64,000 bases of DNA from Pseudomonadota bacterium (GTDB lineage: Bacteria; Pseudomonadota; Gammaproteobacteria; Burkholderiales; Burkholderiaceae_C). A program made the position numbers and the translations under genes. Of the stretch, positions 47,635 through 59,726 are shown piece by piece (the stretch's first letter is position 1; each line of letters begins with the position of its first letter). The DNA lies in NCBI GenBank assembly GCA_020161775.1, contig JAIUOW010000002.1, positions 62,001-126,000 on the forward strand, given 5' to 3'. The notes below the pieces were generated by a model that had not been told where the DNA came from, did no database searches, and saw only the letters and a list, made by a program, of their open reading frames with translations.

Positions 47635-48195
47635 TTACTTCAGCCGCACCGGCTCGATGTCCACGGTGTGGGTGCCGTCACCCAGCATCAGCACGCCTTC
47701 CTGCAGCGTGGCTTGCAGCTGCATGCTGCGCTGGGCCAGTCGGGCCAGCGCCTGCGAGGCCTGCGTGGGAATGCGCAACACGCTCAGGTTCTGCGGCCGC
47801 GTGAGCTTGTTCTCTATGCCGCGCCACCAGATTTCGGCGGCATGGTTGAAGCAGTACACCATCACCCGATCGGCCTTGCCGCAGGCCTTGATGACGGGCT
47901 TGTCTTCCGGCTGTCCCACTTCGATCCACAGGCGCGTCTGGCCCGTGAAGTCACGCAGGTACACGTCAGGGTCGTCCGGGTCGGACAGGCCGGCGCCAAA
48001 ACCCAGCGTGCCGTCGCCGTTGCATACCGTCTGCAACTGGTGGGCGTTGAATGCCAGCGCTGCCAGGCGGATCATCATGCGTTCGTCGGTCTCGCTGGGG
48101 TGGCGGGCCAGCGTGAGCGCATGGTCGGCGTAGTAGGCGTTGTCGATGTCGGCGACCTGCAGGGCCGCCTTGAAGATGGTGGATTTCAGGGCCAT
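47635..48195 (-). CDS. yaeQ: YaeQ-family protein
   Basis: YaeQ, 186 residues, a PD-(D/E)XK-like fold of uncertain function. Conserved: ALKSTIFKAALQVADIDNAYYADHALTLARHPSETDERMMIRLAAL, and WIEVGQPEDKPVIKACGKADRVMVYCF, where the E...K residues would be in the nuclease-like core. It follows purB on the same strand with no gap. Confidence 0.93.
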   Translation of the reverse strand: MALKSTIFKAALQVADIDNAYYADHALTLARHPSETDERMMIRLAALAFNAHQLQTVCNGDGTLGFGAGLSDPDDPDVYLRDFTGQTRLWIEVGQPEDKPVIKACGKADRVMVYCFNHAAEIWWRGIENKLTRPQNLSVLRIPTQASQALARLAQRSMQLQATLQEGVLMLGDGTHTVDIEPVRLK

Positions 48196-50323
<2,128 letters not shown>

Positions 50324-50342
50324 TACCAACTCCCGCCCCTCA

Positions 50343-51848
50343 ATGAGCGTCCTCTACCGGGATCACTTCGAGTTCACGACCGACCCCTTTGGAATTACGC
50401 CAAACACGGACTTCTTTTTTGGCGGCGGACAGCGCGCTGACATCCTGGAAGCCCTGGCTGTCACCATCATGCACGACGAGGGCATCGTCATGGTGGTCGG
50501 TGAAATTGGCATGGGCAAGACCATGCTATCGCGCATGCTGCTGGAGCGCCTCAAGTCGATGCAGGTCGATACGGTCTACCTGCCCAATCCGGTCTTTGAC
50601 AGGGACGAAATCCTTAACGCCATCGCCAAAGACCTCACTGGCACCGCTGCGGTGGGCTCACGTGCAGAGGTCCTGGGTGTTCTTGAGCCGTTGCTGATCC
50701 AGCGGCATTCTGAAGGTCGGCGGGTGGTGGTCGTCATCGACGAGGCGCATTCCATGCCAGCGTTGACGCTGGAAGAGATCCGACTGCTGTCCAACCTGGA
50801 AACGTCCCATCACAAGCTGCTCAAGATCATGATGTTCGGGCAGCCAGAGCTGGAGCAACTGTTGCAGGCCCCGCATCTGCGCCAGGTACGCGACCGCGTG
50901 AGCCATCGATTCAATCTGCGGCCGCTCACTCCGGTCGAGGTCGCCGAGTACCTTGATTTCCGGTTGCAGCGGGCTGGGCGCAACCGGGGCCAGCTGTTCT
51001 CGCCCGAGGCGCAACAACTGCTGGCACAAGCATCGGGCGGGCGGACGCGACGTGTGAACATGCTGGCCGACAAAAGCCTGCTGGCGGCCTATGCCGATGG
51101 CGCGGACGTGGTGCAACTGCAACACGCGCGATCGGCCTGTGCCGAAGAGGGCATCGGTCCAGGCGTGACCTTTGAGGGGCCTTCCGTGCCATCGAGCGCT
51201 GTTCAACCTGTGGGTGATACCCGTCGGTGGCGACCCATTGGAATGGCCGTTGCGCTGGGTTTGATGGGGGTGGCAGGAGGGTGGTGGCTGGGACGCCAGG
51301 CGCCCCAGCAGATGCATGCAACCGTTCCAGCGGCAGCGACCCTGTCTGCTGCGTCACAGCCAGTGGCGGTGGTTGTGGCGCCGACGCCTGCGGCCGTGAC
51401 CCCCGCAGCCGTATCAGCGCCCGCAGCGGCAACAGCAGCGGCGTCCGGCATCGCCATCCCGCCAGCGCCTCCGGCCATGCCGGCGGATTCGCCCATTGCA
51501 ATCGCGTCCACGCCAACACCGGTTGCGCAGATCATCGCCCGAACCGAGGCGCTCATTGCCAGTCGCGCGGGCAAGGGCTTCACGATCCAGGTGCTGGCAC
51601 TCAAAGCGCCGCAGCCGGCGCAGCTGGAAGACTACCTCGCGCGGTTTGAACGCGAAGCTGGCGCGGCTTTGCCTGTCCTGGCGAATGACCGCCTGTATGG
51701 TGGAATACCCCACCACGCCGTCTACGTAGGTGAATTTGAGACGCGGGAGCAGGCACAATCGGCCATGGACTCGTTGCCAGCCTCCCTCAAAGCGCGGGGC
51801 CCCCTGATTCGCAGTTTCGCCAGACTGGCAAAGGAGCCGCGACCGTGA
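50343..51848 (+). CDS. MshM/ExeA-like AAA ATPase
   Basis: A 501-residue protein. N-terminal ExeA/MshM ATPase (FEFTTDPFGITPNTDFFFGG; Walker A GEIGMGKT 53-60; Walker B VVVVIDEAH; sensor GQPELEQLL), one membrane helix near 300-318 (GMAVALGLMGVAGGWWLG), an Ala/Pro-rich periplasmic linker, and a C-terminal SPOR-like domain (FTIQVLALKAPQPAQLEDYLARF). Such proteins open peptidoglycan or help secretin assembly. It heads an MSHA-like operon and ends on the start of the secretin gene. Start set at ATG 50343 for the conserved N-terminus. Confidence 0.88.
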   Translation: MSVLYRDHFEFTTDPFGITPNTDFFFGGGQRADILEALAVTIMHDEGIVMVVGEIGMGKTMLSRMLLERLKSMQVDTVYLPNPVFDRDEILNAIAKDLTGTAAVGSRAEVLGVLEPLLIQRHSEGRRVVVVIDEAHSMPALTLEEIRLLSNLETSHHKLLKIMMFGQPELEQLLQAPHLRQVRDRVSHRFNLRPLTPVEVAEYLDFRLQRAGRNRGQLFSPEAQQLLAQASGGRTRRVNMLADKSLLAAYADGADVVQLQHARSACAEEGIGPGVTFEGPSVPSSAVQPVGDTRRWRPIGMAVALGLMGVAGGWWLGRQAPQQMHATVPAAATLSAASQPVAVVVAPTPAAVTPAAVSAPAAATAAASGIAIPPAPPAMPADSPIAIASTPTPVAQIIARTEALIASRAGKGFTIQVLALKAPQPAQLEDYLARFEREAGAALPVLANDRLYGGIPHHAVYVGEFETREQAQSAMDSLPASLKARGPLIRSFARLAKEPRP

Positions 51849-53680
51849 TGCACCGCCCGACCCGCCATCGCTTTACGCTGTGCTTTGCTGCGCTGGTTGT
51901 TGCCGGGTGTGCCACACCACCGCCACCCCTGTCGCCCGGCCACCTGACCGACCGGGCTGCGCCATTGCCGGGCGCGTCGGCACCCGCGCCTGCGTCGCGC
52001 GGTACCATTCCCGAGATCAGCAGCGGCGTACCCACCCTGCCCAAGCCCAGTCTGTCCGCGCCCATGGAAACCTACAGCGTGGTGGTCAGCAACGTCTCGG
52101 TCCAGACCTTGCTGTTTGCCATTGCGCGCGACGCGAGGCTCAATCTGGACATTCACCCTGGCATCACCGGCACCGTCACATTGAATGCGCTGGACCAGAC
52201 CATCCACGAAATCCTGGACCGCGTGGCGCGGCAGGTGGACATGCGCTATGAGCTGTCTGGCAACAACCTGTACGTGCTGCCCGACAGCCCGTTCCTGCGC
52301 CTGTACAAGGTGGACTACCCCAACATTTCGCGCGAAGCTGAAAGTACTACAGCCTCACAGTCGCAAGTGGCCACCACGGGGCAAACCAGCTCATCGGGCG
52401 CCGGCAATACCTCGGGCGCGCAGGTGCGCAACACATCCAACAATCGCTTCTGGGTCACCCTCACGGAGAACATTCGGGACCTGCTCAGGGAGACCGACCG
52501 CGTGATTCCTGCTGCGGGTACAGCCCCCACGGCCGCCGCCGCTGCTCCTGCCGCCCAGCCCGGCGCCCCCTCGATTGGAGGCGCCATTGGTGCCCTGACG
52601 GGCACTCCATCGGTCGCGGCAGGGCGCACCGGCACCCAGACCGTGTCTGCGGGGCTGACCACCGGCGCCTCCGCCACTGCTGCGCAGACTCCGCAGTTTC
52701 GCGAAGCGGCATCAGTGATTGCCAACCCCGAAACCGGCGTCATGAGTGTGCGGGCCACAGGGCGCCAACACCTGCGGGTGCGGGAGTTTCTGGACCAGGT
52801 GCTGCGCAGCTCGCGGCGCCAGGTGCTGATTGAGGCCACTATTGTTGAAGTGGGCCTGACGCAGGACTACCAGCAGGGCATCAACTGGTCCGTCGTGCGT
52901 AGTGCGGTCAATGGCAACAACAATTTCTCGTTCAATCAGGCGCCAGGCGGGGGCACGGCCATCGGCTCGGGTGTAAACCAGCCGTTTCTGGGTGCATTGA
53001 GCTTTCTGCGGCGCGGAACCAATTTTGACCTGTCGGCCACCGTCCGGCTGCTGGAAACCTTTGGTCGCACACGTGTGCTGTCCAGCCCCAAGATCAGCGT
53101 CATGAACAACCAGTCGGCCTTGCTCAAGGTGGTGGACAACAAGATCTACTTCACGGTGGATGTGACCCCTGGTATCCCCGCCACTGCCACCTCACCTGCC
53201 ACGGCCACGATTTACACCACAACGGTCAACACGGTGCCGGTTGGTTTCCTGATGAACGTGACGCCGCAGATTGGCGATGACGACGGGGTGACGCTAAGTC
53301 TTCGGCCGACTGTGTCGCGGATCACGGGGTACGCCGTGGACCCCAACCCCGCGCTTGCGGCCCAGGGCGTGACCAACCGCATCCCCGAGATCCAGACCCG
53401 CGAATTCGAGTCGATCATGAAAATCCGTGATGGCGAGGTGGCCGTGCTCGGCGGGTTGATGCAGGACGACCAGTCCAACGTCACCGACGAGATACCGGGC
53501 GCCGGCCAGGTTCCTTTTTTCGGGGAGTTGCTGCGCTACCGCAGCAATCGGGCGACCAAGAGCGAGCTGGTCGTTTTCTTGAGGCCCACCATCCTGCGCG
53601 ACAACAGCATTGATGGTGATCTGTCCTTCATTCGGCGCCAGCTATCCCCGGGGGCGCCGGTGCCGGCGGGGCGGCCGTGA
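51845..53680 (+). CDS. MshL-like outer-membrane secretin (lipoprotein)
   Basis: About 611 residues. Lipoprotein signal LCFAALVVAGC with Cys at residue 22 from the GTG at 51845 (ATG 51848 also possible; AAGGAG at 51831 favours the GTG). Secretin N-domain (VQTLLFAIARDARLNLDIHPGITGTVTLNALDQTIHEIL), a long Ser/Thr/Ala/Gly linker, then the secretin core with PKISVMNNQSALLKVVDNKIYFTV and VAVLGGLMQDDQSNVTDEIPGAGQVPFFGELLRYR. It forms the outer-membrane pore of the pilus or secretion machine. Overlaps both neighbours by four bases. Confidence 0.92.
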   Translation: MMHRPTRHRFTLCFAALVVAGCATPPPPLSPGHLTDRAAPLPGASAPAPASRGTIPEISSGVPTLPKPSLSAPMETYSVVVSNVSVQTLLFAIARDARLNLDIHPGITGTVTLNALDQTIHEILDRVARQVDMRYELSGNNLYVLPDSPFLRLYKVDYPNISREAESTTASQSQVATTGQTSSSGAGNTSGAQVRNTSNNRFWVTLTENIRDLLRETDRVIPAAGTAPTAAAAAPAAQPGAPSIGGAIGALTGTPSVAAGRTGTQTVSAGLTTGASATAAQTPQFREAASVIANPETGVMSVRATGRQHLRVREFLDQVLRSSRRQVLIEATIVEVGLTQDYQQGINWSVVRSAVNGNNNFSFNQAPGGGTAIGSGVNQPFLGALSFLRRGTNFDLSATVRLLETFGRTRVLSSPKISVMNNQSALLKVVDNKIYFTVDVTPGIPATATSPATATIYTTTVNTVPVGFLMNVTPQIGDDDGVTLSLRPTVSRITGYAVDPNPALAAQGVTNRIPEIQTREFESIMKIRDGEVAVLGGLMQDDQSNVTDEIPGAGQVPFFGELLRYRSNRATKSELVVFLRPTILRDNSIDGDLSFIRRQLSPGAPVPAGRP

Positions 53681-55233
53681 GCCTGTTGCTGGAGGCCCTG
53701 AAAAAGGCAGAGGACGACATGCGTCGGCGCCGTCCGGGCGGCATGTTGTTGCAACAGGATTTGCCTGAAGCAACCGCGAACGCCACGCCCGCTTCCGGTG
53801 CCGACGAAATGCTGCAGGCCCCCGTTGCCGCGCCGGACGTTCCGGAGCCCACGCCGCCCGCAGTGCCGCCCGCAGTATTGGACCCTTTTCCAGAGCTGAG
53901 CCTTTCAGCCATGGAGCCGCCGCCAGAACCGGTCGCACCACCACACATTCCGAGCCAGGTGCTGCCGTCCCAGGCGCCGGCAGTGCCTGCGCCGTTTGCC
54001 GCCGCTGCGCCAGAGGTCCTCGTCCCCGTCGAGCCGCCAGTCCAGGCGAGCCCGCACGTTCCGCCCGCGCCGCCAGCCGCACCGTCCGTCGCACCGTCCG
54101 TCGCACCGGCGCGTGCTGCAGCGGCGGCGCCGACCATTGCGGAGGTGCGAGCCAAGGCAGCCGCGCGTCTCATGGGTGCGCCATCAGCCAGCCGTGCCGG
54201 ACGCCCCAATCGGCGTACCCTATTTCTGGGTGGCGCCGCCGCACTGGTGTTGCTGGCGTTTGGCGGCTTGTGGTGGTGGGCAGAAGAACAAGCCGCGCAA
54301 CCCCTGATGGTGGCAAGACCGGCGGCGACGCCCGCCGCAGCGTCCCGGCCTGACGTAACGGCGTCTGCGCCCTTGGGGGTGACAGAGTCCGCGCCCGCCG
54401 GTTCTTCGCCGACCACGGCCGCAGCCGTTGCGCCGGTCCGCGAGCCCCCCGTTACCCAACCGAGCGCAAGGCAGACGCCGGCAAGATCTATTGCTGCGGA
54501 CAGACCCAGGCCCGCCGCTGAGCGCGGCGTCATTGCCGCCCAGGCGCCCGCCACCAAGGCCGTTGAGCCCCGGTTGCCCACAGCTTCGCCGCAGACCAAC
54601 AGCACCACGATTGATGACCTGGTGCTGCGCCGTAACCCGTCATTGGCTGGCCAGCGCATGCAGCAGGCCCATGCCGACTTTCAGGCGGGCCGCACTGCGG
54701 CAGCGGCACAGATCTGGCAGGACATCCTGCGCACTGACCCATTGCAGCGCGATGCCTGGCTCGGGCTGGCCGTGCTGGCGCATCGCGAAGGGCGGCGTGA
54801 CGAAGCCGTGGCGGCCTATCGGCAGGTACTGCGTGTTGCGCCCGAAAACCCGGAAGCCACAGCGGCACTGTCCATTCTCACCAATGCCGCCAGCGACCCG
54901 ATGGAAGAGTCGCGCCTGCGCGAGCTGCTGGCCCGAAGCCCCAACAACGCCATGCTCAACAGCGCGCTGGCGCGCATGCTGTCGGCACAAAACCGCTGGG
55001 ACGAAGCCCAGCCGCTGTGGTTCAACGCGCACGCCAGCGCGCCCGACGACCCGTCCCATGCCTTCAACCTGGCGGTGGCCATGGACCGGCTGCGCAAGCC
55101 GGATCTGGCCCTGACGTATTACCGCAAAGCACTCTCGCTGGGCGAAGGGCGCCCGGCCGGCTTTGACATGAACACCGCGCGTGCGCGCGTGCGTGCGCTG
55201 TCTGCAGGCGCCGACGGAGCCGCCAAACCATGA
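53677..55233 (+). CDS. MshN-like bitopic TPR protein
   Basis: A 518-residue protein starting at GTG 53677 in the secretin stop. Short cytoplasmic start MSLLLEALKKAEDDMRRRRPGG (typical of MshN/GspB-like proteins), a long Pro/Ala-rich stretch, a membrane helix (TLFLGGAAALVLLAFGGLWWW, residues ~188-208), then periplasmic TPR units (ADFQAGRTAAAAQIWQDILRTDPLQRDAWLGLAVLA onward). Likely a periplasmic assembly scaffold. Overlaps mshE-like gene by ATGA. Confidence 0.83.
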   Translation: MSLLLEALKKAEDDMRRRRPGGMLLQQDLPEATANATPASGADEMLQAPVAAPDVPEPTPPAVPPAVLDPFPELSLSAMEPPPEPVAPPHIPSQVLPSQAPAVPAPFAAAAPEVLVPVEPPVQASPHVPPAPPAAPSVAPSVAPARAAAAAPTIAEVRAKAAARLMGAPSASRAGRPNRRTLFLGGAAALVLLAFGGLWWWAEEQAAQPLMVARPAATPAAASRPDVTASAPLGVTESAPAGSSPTTAAAVAPVREPPVTQPSARQTPARSIAADRPRPAAERGVIAAQAPATKAVEPRLPTASPQTNSTTIDDLVLRRNPSLAGQRMQQAHADFQAGRTAAAAQIWQDILRTDPLQRDAWLGLAVLAHREGRRDEAVAAYRQVLRVAPENPEATAALSILTNAASDPMEESRLRELLARSPNNAMLNSALARMLSAQNRWDEAQPLWFNAHASAPDDPSHAFNLAVAMDRLRKPDLALTYYRKALSLGEGRPAGFDMNTARARVRALSAGADGAAKP

Positions 55234-56948
55234 CCCGCGAGCTGGCCACATTGTTGCCGGCCGAATTCTGTGCCGAGCTGGTCAAACAAGGCCTTCTGTC
55301 CCACGACCAGGCAGAAATCATCCTGACCGAACATGCCCAGCGGGGCGGTGCGGTGGCCGACATCGTGGCCGGGCTGGGCCTGCTCAGTGAACAGGACATC
55401 ACCGCCTTGCTGGGCAGCGCCAGCGCCATGCCCGCCGTGCGCCTGGCCGACAGCGTGGCCGACCCGCAGGCGCTGGCACTTTTTCCGCGCAACCTCGCGC
55501 AGATGCATGGCGTGTTGCCGCTGGGTTTTGATGCGCAGTCCCGCACACTGACCCTGGTGACCGCCGACGCGAACGACGTGGTCGCGATGGACCAGGTCCG
55601 CTCGGGCATTCCTGGCGATATCGCGCTGCAATGGCGGCTGGCCACGCGCGCCGAAGTGGACGGTGCCATCGAGCAGTTTTACGGCCAGCCTCAAACCATA
55701 GAGAACATCCTGCGCGGTCTGCGTACCGGCCGCGTGGACGATTCGGGGACCCAGCTGCGCGGCCCCAAGGCCTACGCCCACCCCATGGTGCGGCTGGTGG
55801 ATGCCATCCTGTCGGAGGCCGTGCGTCTGGGTGCGTCTGACATCCACCTGGAGCCCGAAGAAGGTTTTCTGCGGCTGCGCTACCGCATTGACGGCGTGTT
55901 GCGGCAGGCCCGCGTATTGCATCGCCAGTACTGGCCCGCCATGCTGGTGCGGCTGAAGGTCATGTCGGGCATGGACATTGCCGAAACGCGGGCGCCACAA
56001 GACGGCCGGATTTCCATGGTGATCCAGGGCCATGACGTGGACTTCCGGGCGGCAGTACAACCCACCGTATGGGGCGAAAACTATGTGCTTCGCGTGCTGG
56101 ACCGGCGCAAGTCCATCGTGCCCATGGACCAGATGGGTCTGGCGTCCGACAGGCTGGGCATTTTGCGGCTCATGCTGGCGCGGCCCTATGGCATCGTGCT
56201 GGTGACCGGCCCCACGGGCAGTGGCAAGACAACCACGCTGTACTCCATCCTGAATGAGCTCAACACCGAGCAGGTCAACATCATGACCCTGGAAGACCCG
56301 GTGGAATACCCCATGCCGCGCATTCGCCAGGCATCAGCGGGTGACTCTTCGAAGCTGGACTTCGCCTCGGGCGTGCGTTCCATGATGCGCCAGGACCCGG
56401 ACATCATCCTGGTGGGTGAAATCCGGGACCGGGAAACGGCGGAGATGGCCTTTCGCGCCGCCATGACCGGGCACCAGGTGTTCTCCACCCTGCACGCCAA
56501 TTCGGCCGTGCTGTCCATTCCGCGCCTGGTGGACATGGGGGTGACCGCGGACCTGATCACGGGCAACCTGATCGGCATAGTCGCGCAGCGCCTGGTGCGC
56601 AAACTGTGCGTCCAGTGCAAGAATGCTTACTCGCCCAGTGAGCCCGAGCGATTGCTGCTGGGTATGGAAGATGGAGACCAGGCCCCGCTGTACCGACCGG
56701 TGGGGTGCGCCGCATGCAACGGCGCCGGATACAAAGGTCGCATGGCGCTGACCGAACTGCTGCGGTTTGATGAGGTGCTGGATGACATGGTGGCGCAGGG
56801 CGTACGAAGCGCCGAAATACTGGCCTATGCCCGCAAGGAAGGTTTCAGCACCATGGCAGAAGACGGCGTGCAGCGCGTGATTGAGGGCGCCACCGCGCTG
56901 GAGGAGGTGGCGCGGGTGGTAGACCTGACGCGCATAGGCCGTACATGA
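55230..56948 (+). CDS. MshE/GspE-like assembly ATPase
   Basis: A 572-residue secretion/pilus extension ATPase. The N-terminal GSPII_E/MshEN-type region (AEFCAELVKQGLLSHDQAEIIL) precedes the motor: Walker A GPTGSGKTT near 327, Asp box MTLEDPVEYPMPRIRQ, Walker B DIILVGEIRDRETAEM, His box GHQVFSTLHANSA, and the CVQC ... CAAC zinc site. MshE N-domains in relatives bind cyclic di-GMP; whether this one does is not shown. Overlaps both neighbours by four bases. Confidence 0.95.
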   Translation: MTRELATLLPAEFCAELVKQGLLSHDQAEIILTEHAQRGGAVADIVAGLGLLSEQDITALLGSASAMPAVRLADSVADPQALALFPRNLAQMHGVLPLGFDAQSRTLTLVTADANDVVAMDQVRSGIPGDIALQWRLATRAEVDGAIEQFYGQPQTIENILRGLRTGRVDDSGTQLRGPKAYAHPMVRLVDAILSEAVRLGASDIHLEPEEGFLRLRYRIDGVLRQARVLHRQYWPAMLVRLKVMSGMDIAETRAPQDGRISMVIQGHDVDFRAAVQPTVWGENYVLRVLDRRKSIVPMDQMGLASDRLGILRLMLARPYGIVLVTGPTGSGKTTTLYSILNELNTEQVNIMTLEDPVEYPMPRIRQASAGDSSKLDFASGVRSMMRQDPDIILVGEIRDRETAEMAFRAAMTGHQVFSTLHANSAVLSIPRLVDMGVTADLITGNLIGIVAQRLVRKLCVQCKNAYSPSEPERLLLGMEDGDQAPLYRPVGCAACNGAGYKGRMALTELLRFDEVLDDMVAQGVRSAEILAYARKEGFSTMAEDGVQRVIEGATALEEVARVVDLTRIGRT

Positions 56949-58147
56949 AGACCTATCGTTACGTTGCCTTGGGCACCGCCGGCAATCTGGTGCGTGGCGA
57001 GCAGACCGCCGATTCGCAGGAAGACTTGCAGGCACGTCTGGCGCGGCTGGATCTGGAGCTTATCTCCGCGCAGGTGCCGCGCAAGGGCTTCCAGCTGGGC
57101 GCGCGCAGCCTGCCCACGCGTGACCTGATCAATGTGCTGATCCATCTGCAGACCCTCAGCCAGGCCGGTGTGCCCCTGATCGAGTCGCTGACTGACCTGC
57201 GCGACTCGTCCGATGCAGCAACCGTGAAGAACTTCGCCGCCGATCTGGTGGACCGCATTGAAGCCGGCTCCACGCTGTCGCAGGCCCTGGCCCAGTCGCC
57301 CTGGCCGGTGGACGTGGTGATCGTCAGCCTGGTGCAAACCGGTGAGGCCACCGGCAAGCTGCCTGAGGTGTTGATTGAGGTCATTGAAAACCTCAAATGG
57401 ACGGACGAAATCACCGAGCAAACCAAGAAGCTGCTCAGAACGCCGGCTTTCACATCTGTCGTGGTGCTGGGAGCCATCGGCTTCCTGATGGTGTACCTGG
57501 TGCCGCAACTGCTGATCTTCATCAAGGGCACCGGCAGCGAGCTGCCGATCCAGACCATCATCTTGATCCAGACCTCCTCGTTTCTGGGCAGCTATGGTTA
57601 TCTGTTGCTGCTGCTGCCTGTCGCGCTCTGGCTGGGAGCCAAGGCATTGGCCAGGGCGTCGCCCTTCTGGCGCGAGCGCATTGACGGGTGGAAACTGCAG
57701 GCGCCGCCGATCGGACCGATCCTCAAGAAAATCATCATGGCGCGCTTTGCCAACTCATTTGCGTTGATGTATCGCAGCGGCGTATCGGTGATTGACGCCA
57801 TAGGTTACTGCAAGGGCCTGTCGCCGAACTACGCCTACCAACGGGCGCTTGACGCGGCGCTGCAAAGCATCAGTGAAGGGCAAAAGATATCGGACGCGTT
57901 CGCACGCGTAACGCTGTTTCCACCGCTTGTGATCCGCATGCTTCGTGTGGGGGAGAACACCGGCGGGCTGGACAAGGCGCTGCAGAACGTGAGCTACTTT
58001 TACCGGCGCGAGGTGGATGACTCCGTGGAAAAGCTGCAGGCGTCCATCCAGCCTGCGCTGACGATCTTCCTGGGGGGGATGGTGGCGTGGATCATGTCGT
58101 CCGTGCTGCTGCCCATCTACGACATCGTCTCCAAGGTCAAGTTCTGA
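56945..58147 (+). CDS. MshG/GspF-like inner-membrane platform protein
   Basis: A 400-residue GspF/PilC-family platform protein with three membrane helices and two repeated cytoplasmic domains (LPTRDLINVLIHLQTLSQAGVPLIESLTDLRD and its second copy IIMARFANSFALMYRSGVSVIDAIGY), ending in VAWIMSSVLLPIYDIVSKVKF. It docks the ATPase encoded just upstream. Confidence 0.95.
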   Translation: MKTYRYVALGTAGNLVRGEQTADSQEDLQARLARLDLELISAQVPRKGFQLGARSLPTRDLINVLIHLQTLSQAGVPLIESLTDLRDSSDAATVKNFAADLVDRIEAGSTLSQALAQSPWPVDVVIVSLVQTGEATGKLPEVLIEVIENLKWTDEITEQTKKLLRTPAFTSVVVLGAIGFLMVYLVPQLLIFIKGTGSELPIQTIILIQTSSFLGSYGYLLLLLPVALWLGAKALARASPFWRERIDGWKLQAPPIGPILKKIIMARFANSFALMYRSGVSVIDAIGYCKGLSPNYAYQRALDAALQSISEGQKISDAFARVTLFPPLVIRMLRVGENTGGLDKALQNVSYFYRREVDDSVEKLQASIQPALTIFLGGMVAWIMSSVLLPIYDIVSKVKF

Positions 58148-58148
58148 C

Positions 58149-59675
58149 ATGGCGAAGTTTGCCCTGATCATTGCACCTGTGGGGCTGTACCTGTACCGCG
58201 TAGGGGGACGCACTGCAGTTGCCCAGCCGGGGTTGGCCGGCGAAACATCGCCAGCGGCCCTGCTCGCCCGCTACACGCACCCGGGGGACAGGCTGAGCCT
58301 GTACACCGACCTGCCCGAAGAAAGCTATGCACGTAGCGAGCTGCCACGCATGTGGTCAGCGCGCATGCGCGACCAGTTGCTGACCCGCCGCCTGGTCCAG
58401 CAGTACCCGGATCATACCTATCGCAGTGCGCTGGTGATCGGCGCAAGCCTTCGCGAACCGGCGCGCCTGGCAAGCCTGCTGGGCCTCATGAGCCACCCTT
58501 CGGTTGAAGCGGCGTGCGACGCCGCGGCGTCGCGCGGCCTGCGCGTGGCAGGCATGTGGCCCATCAGCCTGATGCTCGCGCGCAGCGCCGCCAGGCGAGG
58601 TGACCGTCACGCATTCCTGCTGACCGCCCAGTTGCCCAGTGGACTCAGGCATGTGCTGGTCGACCATGGCATGGCCGTGTTTTCACGGCTGTCGCAAGCT
58701 GTGCCGGACGGTGCGATTGCGGACCTTGTCGCCGATGCGCAGCGGACCGCGCAGTACCTGGCCGTGCAGGGCTGGCGCCGCCCGACCGACGACGTGCTGG
58801 CCAGCCGCATCTGGCATGTGGCCTCGCTGCAGGCGCAAACCGAGTTGCCCGCCTCAGTCAGCGGCATCGATCTGCAGGAACTGCGCGCGGCGCCAGACAT
58901 CTATGCGATGGCCCTGTCCAGGCCACCACCCGATTACGGGCAATTGCTGCCAGCGTCAGCCACCCTGACCTGGCGGGCCGCAAGCGCGGGACAAGGGGCG
59001 GTGGCGGCCTCGGGCGCGGTGCTGCTGGCGGCTTTGGCCTGGGGTGGCGTGACCGAGCTGCGTACAAACACCATTACCCGCGAGGCAATTGCCACCAACG
59101 AACAGGCCAACGCCGCTGACGCCCAGACGCAGCGCATCCTGGCCACAGCCAAAGGCAACCTGGGCCAGGCCGGCCTGGCCCAGGCATCCGTTGCCGCCTG
59201 GACGCGGCTGGTCAAACAGCAGCCTGACTACACGGCAGCACTGCGATCCCTGGCCGCCGTGCTGGTGGAGCACCCGCAGATCAAGCTGGACGCGCTGGCG
59301 TGGCGTGCCGGCCCGGTGCTGCCCGGGCCCGGCGCAGTGGTGGTACCCAGCCCCGACACCCAGAGCACCGGCTGCGCGCCGCAAGCGCAGCCCGTCGCAG
59401 GTGCTGGCGCACCCGCAGCCGATCCGTCAGTTGCAACCGGGCCCACACCATCGGACCTGACGCTGAGGCTGGTCGCGCAGCTACCATCGGCCCTGCAGCT
59501 GCGCGAGCGCGTGCAGGAACAGGACCGTTTTGTGGCGGGACTCAAGCAACTGGGCTGGCGGGTCGAGCTGACCCGGGCGGTGGTCGACCAGGGTATTCAG
59601 GCGGTGTATGCCGGCGTGATCGGGCAGACCACCAAGGCGAGCTTTGAGCTGTGCATTTCCGTGGCCGGAAAATGA
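58149..59675 (+). CDS. Bitopic protein of the MSHA-like locus (function unknown)
   Basis: A 508-residue protein I cannot assign to one family. Residues 1-~270 are soluble with repeated alpha/beta pieces (FALIIAPVGLYLYRVGG; HTYRSALVIGASLREPARLASLL) and could be a divergent MshI/PilM-like domain. One membrane helix follows (GQGAVAASGAVLLAALAWGGV, ~277-297), then a helical periplasmic part, a Pro-rich linker with two Cys-containing pieces, and a small C-terminal domain (LRLVAQLPSALQLRERVQEQDRFVAGLKQLGWRVELTRAVV). Position one base after mshG and the topology suggest the PilM/PilN slot of the machine. Inference only. Confidence 0.75.
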   Translation: MAKFALIIAPVGLYLYRVGGRTAVAQPGLAGETSPAALLARYTHPGDRLSLYTDLPEESYARSELPRMWSARMRDQLLTRRLVQQYPDHTYRSALVIGASLREPARLASLLGLMSHPSVEAACDAAASRGLRVAGMWPISLMLARSAARRGDRHAFLLTAQLPSGLRHVLVDHGMAVFSRLSQAVPDGAIADLVADAQRTAQYLAVQGWRRPTDDVLASRIWHVASLQAQTELPASVSGIDLQELRAAPDIYAMALSRPPPDYGQLLPASATLTWRAASAGQGAVAASGAVLLAALAWGGVTELRTNTITREAIATNEQANAADAQTQRILATAKGNLGQAGLAQASVAAWTRLVKQQPDYTAALRSLAAVLVEHPQIKLDALAWRAGPVLPGPGAVVVPSPDTQSTGCAPQAQPVAGAGAPAADPSVATGPTPSDLTLRLVAQLPSALQLRERVQEQDRFVAGLKQLGWRVELTRAVVDQGIQAVYAGVIGQTTKASFELCISVAGK

Positions 59676-59726
59676 TCGGGAAATGACGCCGGGCACGGGT
59701 TTACCAACATGGAGAACAGGGAAACG

